A DNA stretch of 10,767 nt from Oscillospiraceae bacterium (GTDB taxonomy: Bacteria > Bacillota > Clostridia > Oscillospirales > Ruminococcaceae): NCBI GenBank assembly GCA_017396055.1, contig JAFQND010000225.1, forward strand, positions 1 to 10,767. Reading direction: 5' to 3'. The translations under genes and the position numbers were made by a program. Below the pieces are notes generated by a model that was not told where the DNA came from, did no database searches, and saw only the letters and a list, made by a program, of their open reading frames with translations. Position 1 is the stretch's first letter. Every line of letters starts with the position of its first letter. Shown in pieces: positions 5,905-10,767 of this stretch.

Positions 5905-6668
5905 ACAGATTCCATCCCATCCGGAAGGCGCTGTCCCGCGAGGCGGCGCCGGCCGCCATGATGGAATTTACCTTTGAGCGCGCTCTCTGTGAGCAGCTGA
6001 TCTGGCGCAGGGGCGCGCATCTCTGGCAGGATGAGCGGGCAAGGATCTCCACTCTTCTGGAGGGGAGCAAAAGAGCCGGTTTCGGAGCGGCTGTGCTGGC
6101 GGTGTCCGATGCTGCGCTGATCGATGTTTTGCGCAGGGAGGCAGATGGCATGGGGCTTGTCTGCGGACCGTCGGAGATGCTGAATCCATCGGAAAAGTAT
6201 GTCCGGGCCGTGTCAGAGATCGCACAGACCGCGGATGCGGTCGTTCTGCAGGGGACCTTTGATGCCGATGAGGGTCTTGTACGGGAACAGCTTTACTATC
6301 TGCGGGCAGCCTGTGAAACCGCACATAAAGCGGGAAAACAGGTGATTTTTGCCGATCGTTCAGCGGATCCCCTGCTGCCGGAGAAACTGGCGGAGCTGCC
6401 TGTTGATGGGCTGCTGCTGACCGAAGGGTACGGCTTTTCCACCGAAGATGCAATACAGCATTACGGCGGACGATTTTGTCTGCTTGGCAGAACTGATTTT
6501 TTCCGTCTGGCGGAGATGTCGCCGATGGAGCTGATCCGGAATGCCGCCCGGCTGTGGGAACTCTGCGGCGGAAAAGGGTATATCTTTGGCACCGGTGATA
6601 TGCATGGCCGCCCCCTCCCCTATCTAACTTTTATCTCGATGATTGCGGCTGTGAACCGGCTGAAATAG
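5883..6668 (+). CDS. Uroporphyrinogen decarboxylase-like (URO-D fold) protein, putative
   Basis: A 261-residue protein with a GTG start. The best recognisable part is the C-terminal half: F-C-L-L-G-R-T-D-F-F-R-L, then S-P-M-E-L-I-R-N, then G-G-K-G-Y-I-F-G-T-G-D (about residues 237-247) and P-Y-L-T-F-I-S-M-I. This order resembles the end of URO-D and MtaA/CmuA-type methyltransferase barrels. The protein is shorter than those families (about 340 residues), and the N-terminal catalytic signature of true HemE is not visible, so haem synthesis is unlikely. GTG 5883 is preferred: GAGGTGG (5872-5878) ends 4 nt upstream. The frame stays open to 5688 but would overlap the previous gene by 131 nt; ATG 5958 lacks a ribosome binding site. 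The start region lies within the recycled kinase tail. The stop overlaps the next gene's ribosome binding site. Confidence 0.5.
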   Translation: MAEKSEVNRFHPIRKALSREAAPAAMMEFTFERALCEQLIWRRGAHLWQDERARISTLLEGSKRAGFGAAVLAVSDAALIDVLRREADGMGLVCGPSEMLNPSEKYVRAVSEIAQTADAVVLQGTFDADEGLVREQLYYLRAACETAHKAGKQVIFADRSADPLLPEKLAELPVDGLLLTEGYGFSTEDAIQHYGGRFCLLGRTDFFRLAEMSPMELIRNAARLWELCGGKGYIFGTGDMHGRPLPYLTFISMIAAVNRLK

Positions 6669-6678
6669 GAGAAGAAAG

Positions 6679-7206
6679 ATGTTTCTGGAAACTGAACGGC
6701 TTTGCCTGAGAAAGATATGCGAAGCCGATTTCGATGCGTTCTGCAGCTATGCCATGGACGATGAGATGAGCCGGATGATGGGCAATGTGCTGCATCACAC
6801 AAGAGAAGATGCCCGTCTGACCTTTGATTGGCTCAAGGATAAGGAAGAGCGCTGTTATGTGTTGATCCTCAAAGAGACGGGAACGGTTATCGGTCACCTG
6901 ACCGTCTGTAAGGTTCCGGCCGAGTTGACGGAACTGGACGCCCTACGGGAAAAGGAAGGCCGATCGATGTCCTTTTGCATCTCCCGGCATCATCGGCGGC
7001 GGGGACTGATGGAAGAGGCTGTCCGGGCAGTGATCGCCCGGCTGTTTGATGAGGGCATGGATTATGTCCAGTGCGGCTATCTTTCGTTCAATGATGCCTC
7101 ATCTGCTCTGCAGAAAAAGCTTGGGTTTGTATATCTGACTACCCAGTGTTTTGAAGAGGACGGCGAGGAGATCATCGCCGTGGAAAATATTTTGTGGAAG
7201 AAATAA
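6679..7206 (+). CDS. GNAT-family N-acetyltransferase (RimJ/RimL-like)
   Basis: A 175-residue cytosolic acyltransferase using acetyl-CoA. It begins F-L-E-T-E-R-L-C-L-R, the usual opening of the Acetyltransf_3 / RimJ-RimL group. Further marks are V70-I-G-H-L (beta-4), S-F-C-I-S (beta-4/5 region), and the pyrophosphate-binding motif A as R106-R-R-G109-L-M111, with Met in the last place where Ala or Gly is common. The end is S-F-N-D-A-S-S-A-L-Q-K-K-L-G-F (136-150), matching the N-x-x-S-x-x-x-x-x-K-x-G-F pattern. The acceptor is unknown: ribosomal protein, small amine and antibiotic are all possible. AGGAG (6667-6671) overlaps the stop of the upstream gene, so translation is probably coupled. A strong terminator follows at once, so this is the last gene of its operon. 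Confidence 0.88.
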   Translation: MFLETERLCLRKICEADFDAFCSYAMDDEMSRMMGNVLHHTREDARLTFDWLKDKEERCYVLILKETGTVIGHLTVCKVPAELTELDALREKEGRSMSFCISRHHRRRGLMEEAVRAVIARLFDEGMDYVQCGYLSFNDASSALQKKLGFVYLTTQCFEEDGEEIIAVENILWKK

Positions 7207-7239
7207 AAAAGCGGTTCCGAAAAAGGGAACCGCTTTTTT
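7205..7239 (+). terminator. Rho-independent terminator after the GNAT gene
   Basis: A perfect 14-bp stem (7205-7218 with 7226-7239), core GCGGTTCC/GGAACCGC, with a 7-nt loop, six A's on the left arm and six T's on the right. It starts within the GNAT stop codon. The A-tract would allow some function in the reverse direction too. Confidence 0.93.
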
Positions 7240-7298
7240 GTGATAATCAGCTCTTTTCACTTGTTATATAGATGAGATCTCAGAAAGGAGGCGGTCGG

Positions 7299-7769
7299 AT
7301 GGAACGAGAGCAGATAGCACTGCTGTACGAAGCTTACGGCGATGACGTGTACCGGCTGGCGCTGAGCTGGCTGCGCAATCGTCAGGACGCGGAAGATGTG
7401 TGCCAGAGTGTCTTCCTGAAACTGATGGACAGAAACACGGTCCTCTTCCCCGGAAAAGAAAAGGCGTGGCTTCTGACTTGCACTGCCAACGCCTGCAAAA
7501 ATCATCTGAGCGCTTTCCGGCGTAGAAATATGAAGGAACTGGATGAATCCATTGTTTTCTGTGATAGCTCGGACAGAGAACTGTGGGACGCCGTCATGAG
7601 GCTGCCGCCCCGGTACCGCGCGGTGATCCATCTATGTTACTACGAAGGTTACAGCCATGGGGAGATCGCGAAGATCCTCGGGATCAGCCTGACAGCTGTA
7701 CAGACCCGCATGAGCCGGGCCCGGAAAATGCTGAAAAAGGAGCTGAAAGATGATGCAGAAAAAATATAG
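7299..7769 (+). CDS. ECF-type RNA polymerase sigma factor
   Basis: A 156-residue sigma-70 family protein with only regions 2 and 4. Region 2 is at about 6-75 (L-Y-E-A-Y-G-D-D-V-Y-R-L, then R-N-R-Q-D-A-E-D-V-C-Q-S-V-F-L-K-L, then A-W-L-L-T-C-T-A-N). Region 4 is at about 98-150 (L-P-P-R-Y-R-A-V-I-H-L, Y-S-H-G-E-I-A-K-I-L-G-I-S, V-Q-T-R-M-S-R-A-R). It directs RNA polymerase to a small regulon, usually in response to envelope or environmental stress. An upstream in-frame ATG at 7272 is rejected because AAAGGAGG (7284-7291) lies between it and ATG 7299. The last 20 nt overlap the next gene, the usual sigma/anti-sigma arrangement. Upstream (7240-7298) only a poor TGTTATATA-like -10 near 7262-7270 is seen, so autoregulation from an own-type promoter is possible. 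Confidence 0.9.
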   Translation: MEREQIALLYEAYGDDVYRLALSWLRNRQDAEDVCQSVFLKLMDRNTVLFPGKEKAWLLTCTANACKNHLSAFRRRNMKELDESIVFCDSSDRELWDAVMRLPPRYRAVIHLCYYEGYSHGEIAKILGISLTAVQTRMSRARKMLKKELKDDAEKI

Positions 7770-8592
7770 AGCGCTGATGTCGGAGCAGGTGCTCTCAGAT
7801 GAGGCGAAGGAGCGTTTTTATAAGCGGCTGGAAACTCCCTGCAGAAAAAATATCCTTCTGAAAACGGTGGTTATTGCCGCATGCATCTGCCTGATGGTGC
7901 CGGTGACTGTTTTTGCCGCAGACAGGATCTTCGGTGCCGGCATCGTGGAGATCATTGCCGGACGGATGGAGGGGTATCGGATCGGATACAACGATATCCG
8001 CAGCCGTCCCATCGGAGACTTTTCGGAAGATATCCGCCATATCGAAGATATATCGTATCAGGCCTTTGATTCATGGGAAGAGGCGGAGGAGGCGATCGGC
8101 TTTGACCTGATGGACAATGCCTTTTTCGCTGAGGACGGTACCTATCCTGAACGGATGCTTACGATTCCCGGCACGGATGAGGGAAAGGGAAAACGTCTGC
8201 ACTGCTATGCCGATTATTACGGTACAGATGGACAGCTCTACCGGGCGGCGGTAACGGCATCCTATGTTCGGGAGATGACGCACATTACCGTTACTGCGGC
8301 TGTTACGGCGGAGCATCCCGCCATCTCGCCGGAGGACGAGGAGCTCTTCCATTCTGCCGGAAAACTCTATGACAACAGATATATCAAAGAGATCAACGAG
8401 GAAACCTACACGGCACAGAGCGGTCTGATCGCTTCAGTTGTGCGGACTGAGTGGAACACTCTCCGTGCACCGGACTATGAGGCTGTCTTTGCCGCGAACG
8501 GTATCTCTTATCATATTCTCGTCGGCGGGTATCCGCTGAATCGGGAGGATGAAGCAAAAGCAATACTCTTCGAGATACTGGAAGGTTTCTGA
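7750..8592 (+). CDS. Membrane anti-sigma factor-like protein
   Basis: 280 residues. Residues 1-34 are a charged cytosolic head (M-S-E-Q-V-L-S-D-E-A-K-E-R-F), about 35-57 is one hydrophobic segment (I-L-L-K-T-V-V-I-A-A-C-I-C-L-M-V-P), and about 58-280 is a soluble part expected outside. It contains S-W-E-E-A-E-E-A-I-G-F, a pattern common in the outer domains of clostridial anti-sigma proteins (DUF4179/DUF4367 type). The head is short and lacks the H-x3-C-x2-C zinc anti-sigma motif, so sigma binding would be by a different helical element. The partner is inferred from the 20-nt gene overlap with the ECF gene. AAGGAG (7737-7742) lies 7 nt before ATG 7750; ATG 7753 is an alternative. The signal sensed is unknown. 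A terminator follows the stop. Confidence 0.78.
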   Translation: MMQKKYRALMSEQVLSDEAKERFYKRLETPCRKNILLKTVVIAACICLMVPVTVFAADRIFGAGIVEIIAGRMEGYRIGYNDIRSRPIGDFSEDIRHIEDISYQAFDSWEEAEEAIGFDLMDNAFFAEDGTYPERMLTIPGTDEGKGKRLHCYADYYGTDGQLYRAAVTASYVREMTHITVTAAVTAEHPAISPEDEELFHSAGKLYDNRYIKEINEETYTAQSGLIASVVRTEWNTLRAPDYEAVFAANGISYHILVGGYPLNREDEAKAILFEILEGF

Positions 8593-8596
8593 ATAA

Positions 8597-8632
8597 AAAA
8601 ATCCCCCTTGCCGTCAGGCGTGGGGGATTTTT
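8597..8632. terminator. Bidirectional terminator between anti-sigma gene and rsmI
   Basis: AAAAATCCCCC (8597-8607) pairs with GGGGGATTTTT (8622-8632). The inside holds a further GCC/GGC pairing and a GTCA loop. T-tracts appear on both strands. It starts 4 nt after the anti-sigma stop and ends 19 nt before the rsmI stop, so it can end transcripts from both sides. Confidence 0.9.
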
Positions 8633-8651
8633 ACGTTAAGTGACCGATGGA

Positions 8652-9485
8652 TTATTCTTCACTGATCAGAGCGGTATAGATCTCGCTCTTACGGAAGGGG
8701 GTCTGTGCCGAGACCTGTTTGGCGGCGTCGGTGGGACGCATGCCCTCTTCTACCAGCTGACGGGCCATATCGACAGCTTCTTCCAGGGTCATTTCCGGCG
8801 GAGCAGGGGGTTCGGCTCCTTCGATGACCAGCACGAACTCGCCCTTGGGCGGGTTTTCGGTGTAAAATTCCACTGCCTCGCCGAGGGTGGTACGCCGCAC
8901 TTCCTCATGGATCTTGGTCAGCTCTCTGGCGAGAGAGATCCTGCGCTCTGCACCAAAAGCATCCCGCATATCGGTCAGGGTGGAGAGCAGCTTGTGGGGA
9001 GCCTCATAGAAGATCAGGGTGTGCGTATCATCCTTGACCGCGTTCAGATGATCGCGGCGGCTTTTTTTGCTGGTGGAGAGGAATCCCTCAAAAGCAAAAC
9101 GGGAGGTCACAAGGCCGCTGACACAAAGGGCAGAGATCACGGCGCTGGGACCGGGGACCACTTCGGTGCGGACACCTGCTGCCGCTGCCATCCTGACAAG
9201 GTCCTCGCCGGGGTCGGAGATACAGGGCATGCCGGCATCGGAAACAATAGCGGCATTCTCTCCTGCAAGGATGCGGCGGATGATCTCTTCGCCACGGCTT
9301 TGCTTGTTATGTTCATGATAGCTGACAAGAGACTTTTTGATCTCGAAATGGTTCAGAAGTTTTAAGGTAACGCGGGTGTCTTCTGCCGCGATAAAATCCA
9401 CCGTGCGCAGTGTTTCCACCGCACGGGGAGAAAAGTCGGAGAGGTTGCCGATGGGAGTGCCCACCACATAAAGAGTACCGCTCAT
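8652..9485 (-). CDS. rsmI: 16S rRNA (cytidine(1402)-2'-O)-methyltransferase
   Basis: 277 residues, the usual length. It transfers a methyl group from S-adenosylmethionine to the 2'-O of C1402 in the 16S rRNA decoding centre. The tetrapyrrole-methylase fold motifs appear in order: G9-T-P-I-G-N14, A34-E-D-T-R38, S82-D-A-G-M-P-C-I-S-D-P-G93, P111-G-P-S-A115, F159-Y-E-A-P-H-K165, A186-R-E-L-T-K-I-H-E194 and K214-G-E-F-V-L-V-I-E-G223. A short C-terminal helical domain follows (E-E-A-V near 235 and onward). Start by AAAGGAGAT at 9492-9500 on the + strand. Its ATG overlaps the stop of the upstream trmN6 gene by 4 nt, so translation is coupled. In Bacillus a GIY-YIG gene (yazA) sits between these two genes; here it is absent. 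Confidence 0.96.
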   Translation of the reverse strand: MSGTLYVVGTPIGNLSDFSPRAVETLRTVDFIAAEDTRVTLKLLNHFEIKKSLVSYHEHNKQSRGEEIIRRILAGENAAIVSDAGMPCISDPGEDLVRMAAAAGVRTEVVPGPSAVISALCVSGLVTSRFAFEGFLSTSKKSRRDHLNAVKDDTHTLIFYEAPHKLLSTLTDMRDAFGAERRISLARELTKIHEEVRRTTLGEAVEFYTENPPKGEFVLVIEGAEPPAPPEMTLEEAVDMARQLVEEGMRPTDAAKQVSAQTPFRKSEIYTALISEE

Positions 9486-10222
9486 GGTTCTATCTCCTTT
9501 CCCTGATTTCCGTATATCAGTCTGATCTCATCGCTGGGCCCGCCGTCGGAGCCGGTCATATAAAGTGTATTCAGGATGTCCAGCCCGGGTCTGCCGTCTT
9601 TTTTGCCTTCGGCAAGGAAGAGCCAGGGTTTGCCGTCGGGATTCTGGGCCACCATCCGCAGACGCTTGGGCTCAAGGCGATTTTCCCGCATGGCGGTCAG
9701 CACATCGGTCAGCCGTTCGGGACGGTGGCAAAGACAGAAGCGTCCGCCGGTTTTGAGAAGTTTCGATGCCGCCGCACAGACATCGTCGATGGTGCACATG
9801 ATCTCGTGCCTTGCAGTCATATGGGCCGGGTCAGCGCTTAAAAAGCCGTTTCCCGAGCCAAAATAAGGAGGGTTGCAGGTGACAAGATCAAAATGGTCGA
9901 AGGGCAGTTTGCCTTTCAGCTCTTTCAGGTCGGAACAGAGAGGAAACAGTACTTCCCCTACCCCGGAAAGCCCGATCGCCCCTGTAAACTGTTCAATGGC
10001 CTCCGGCTGGATGTCCACGCCCCAGATGAGGGACGGGCGGAATTTTTTGTATAAGAGCATCGGGATGATGCCGCAGCCGGTGCCAAGATCAACGCATTTG
10101 TCTTTATGTTTTGCTAAAGCGAAATGAGCCAGCAGAAAGGCGTCGGTGCCAAAGCGGTGTTCCGGTGAGGCGAGGAGAACAAGATCTTCGCCCAGATTTT
10201 CAACGGTATAAGAAGGGTTCAT
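9482..10222 (-). CDS. trmN6: tRNA1(Val) (adenine(37)-N6)-methyltransferase family protein
   Basis: 246 residues, cytosolic, a class I SAM-dependent methyltransferase of the YfiC/TrmN6 (YabB) family. Seen: an N-terminal R23-F-G-T-D-A-F-L-L-A stretch typical of the family, SAM motif I V44-D-L-G-T-G-C-G-I-I-P54, the acidic end of strand 2 (G-V-D70), the catalytic N117-P-P-Y120 of N6-adenine methyltransferases, and R138-H-E. E. coli YfiC modifies A37 of tRNA1(Val); the exact tRNA target in this organism is inferred. GGAGGAGA (10225-10232 on +) supports the start. It is the first gene of a two-gene operon with rsmI and is divergent from the CobW-like gene. Confidence 0.88.
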   Translation of the reverse strand: MNPSYTVENLGEDLVLLASPEHRFGTDAFLLAHFALAKHKDKCVDLGTGCGIIPMLLYKKFRPSLIWGVDIQPEAIEQFTGAIGLSGVGEVLFPLCSDLKELKGKLPFDHFDLVTCNPPYFGSGNGFLSADPAHMTARHEIMCTIDDVCAAASKLLKTGGRFCLCHRPERLTDVLTAMRENRLEPKRLRMVAQNPDGKPWLFLAEGKKDGRPGLDILNTLYMTGSDGGPSDEIRLIYGNQGKEIEP

Positions 10223-10263
10223 AGTCTCCTCCGATATTTTTTACAGGGTCAGTCTGTCTTCTT

Positions 10264-10293
10264 ATTGTATCATAAACCGGCAGGGGGACGCAA
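10264..10293 (-). promoter_or_regulatory. Promoter of the trmN6-rsmI operon
   Basis: On the minus strand, TTGCGT (10288-10293), 18 bp, then TACAAT (10264-10269) preceded by TGA (10270-10272), an extended -10. The transcript would start near 10257, with a leader of about 35 nt to the trmN6 ATG. Confidence 0.5.
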
Positions 10294-10349
10294 TATTTTT
10301 TGCTTCGCAATTTTTTACACAGCAGCTGAATTTATTCACGTTTCACTGC

Positions 10350-10378
10350 TTGTTTTCTGCACCGGAAAGGTATATAAT
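10350..10378 (+). promoter_or_regulatory. Promoter of the CobW-like gene
   Basis: TTGTTT (10350-10355), 17 bp, then TATAAT (10373-10378). The start near 10385 gives a leader of about 43 nt with AAGG-type ribosome binding sequence at 10412-10420. Confidence 0.65.
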
Positions 10379-10427
10379 AAATAGTTGGAAACCCAAAGGT
10401 GCTTATTCAGAAAGGTAAGGTTATCAA

Positions 10428-10767
10428 ATGGCCAAAATTGATATTTTCTCCGGTTTTCTCGGAGCAGGTAAAACTACCCTGATCAAGAAACTGATCAAAG
10501 AAGCATATGCCGGCGAAAAGCTGGTACTGATCGAAAACGAATTCGGCGAGATCGGCATTGACGGTGGATTTCTGCAGGAAGCAGGCATCGAGATCAACGA
10601 GATGAACTCCGGCTGTATCTGCTGCAGCCTGGTCGGCGACTTTGCCGAGGCACTGCACAAGGTCATCGAGGAGCTCGCTCCCGACCGCATCCTCATCGAG
10701 CCCTCCGGCGTCGGTAAACTGAGCGACGTTGTCCGTGCTGTACAGAACGCTGAGACCGCAGGCGCCA
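10428..10767 (+). CDS. CobW/COG0523-family metal-binding GTPase, 5' part
   Basis: The gene runs off the window; 113 residues are visible of an expected 300 or more. Seen: Walker A G9-F-L-G-A-G-K-T-T17, E36-N-E-F-G-E-I-G-I-D45, the family-defining metal motif C63-I-C-C66 in an N-S-G-C context, and Walker B/switch I88-L-I-E-P-S-G94. COG0523 proteins are cytosolic GTPases that deliver or help store metals such as zinc, cobalt or iron for client enzymes. The client here cannot be told. No Zur-type operator or cobalamin riboswitch is visible upstream. AAGGTAAGG (10412-10420) sits 7 nt before ATG 10428. Codons are strongly biased to C/G-ending forms (ATC, CTG, GGC), suggesting strong expression. 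Confidence 0.9.
   Translation, partial: MAKIDIFSGFLGAGKTTLIKKLIKEAYAGEKLVLIENEFGEIGIDGGFLQEAGIEINEMNSGCICCSLVGDFAEALHKVIEELAPDRILIEPSGVGKLSDVVRAVQNAETAGA

Larger units (their letters stand above)
10223..10427. other. Divergent intergenic region between trmN6 and the CobW-like gene
   Basis: 205 bp with outward promoters at each side. Between them lie two direct repeats of CGCAAT followed by A/T (10289-10301 and 10306-10317), start to start 17 bp apart. They overlap the -35 of the minus-strand promoter, so a shared regulator is conceivable. No Zur-like dyad, riboswitch or small gene was recognised. Confidence 0.4.

Noticed and set aside
5883..6668. True uroporphyrinogen decarboxylase (HemE)
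   Set aside because: Too short, no N-terminal HemE signature seen, and no haem genes nearby.
8640..9365. Plus-strand open frame (241 codons) opposite rsmI
   Set aside because: Shadow of rsmI; no plausible ribosome binding site at its start and low-complexity Gly/His-rich translation.

Overview
The window looks like chromosomal DNA of a Clostridia-type Firmicute, probably an uncultured gut lineage such as Lachnospiraceae or Oscillospiraceae. This is inferred from strong GGAGG-type ribosome binding sites, sigma-A-type promoters, A/T-flanked hairpin terminators, roughly balanced base composition, and the gene families present: a BdhA/YugJ-like iron alcohol dehydrogenase, an XRE regulator with a long helical C-terminus, and an ECF sigma factor with a membrane anti-sigma partner. 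No rRNA, tRNA, CRISPR array or transposase was seen.

Layout. The window opens in the 3' part of a sugar phosphate isomerase/epimerase-like gene (2-337, +). A two-way hairpin terminator (341-372) separates it from a convergent M14-type zinc peptidase homologue (375-1403, -), which has a consensus promoter. A divergent intergenic region (1404-1669) also serves an XRE-family regulator (1670-2830, +) and holds a likely operator palindrome. The regulator is followed after 49 nt by an iron alcohol dehydrogenase (2880-4055, +), whose ribosome binding site lies in one arm of a perfect 10-bp hairpin. Next come a small P-loop kinase-like protein (4120-4629), a degenerate glycerophosphodiesterase-like protein (4706-5818), a URO-D-like protein (5883-6668) and a GNAT acetyltransferase (6679-7206), closed by a strong terminator. 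An ECF sigma factor (7299-7769) overlaps its presumed membrane anti-sigma factor (7750-8592). After a shared two-way terminator come two RNA methyltransferase genes on the minus strand, trmN6 (9482-10222) and rsmI (8652-9485), overlapping by 4 nt. A divergent promoter region (10223-10427) leads into a truncated CobW-family metal GTPase gene (10428 to the window edge, +).

The rsmI/trmN6 pair is housekeeping, the sigma/anti-sigma pair is a signalling module, and the regulator plus dehydrogenase may be a co-transcribed redox unit. The 4.1-7.2 kb block is the accessory part. Its most notable feature is an 84-nt imperfect copy of the kinase gene's 3' end just downstream of the phosphodiesterase-like gene. 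This copy supplies the ribosome binding site and GTG start of the URO-D-like gene. I did not find convincing evidence of a wholly new system. The best leads are this recycled gene tail, the GDPD-like protein without its catalytic residues, the M14 homologue with an altered specificity motif, and the hairpin over the dehydrogenase ribosome binding site.
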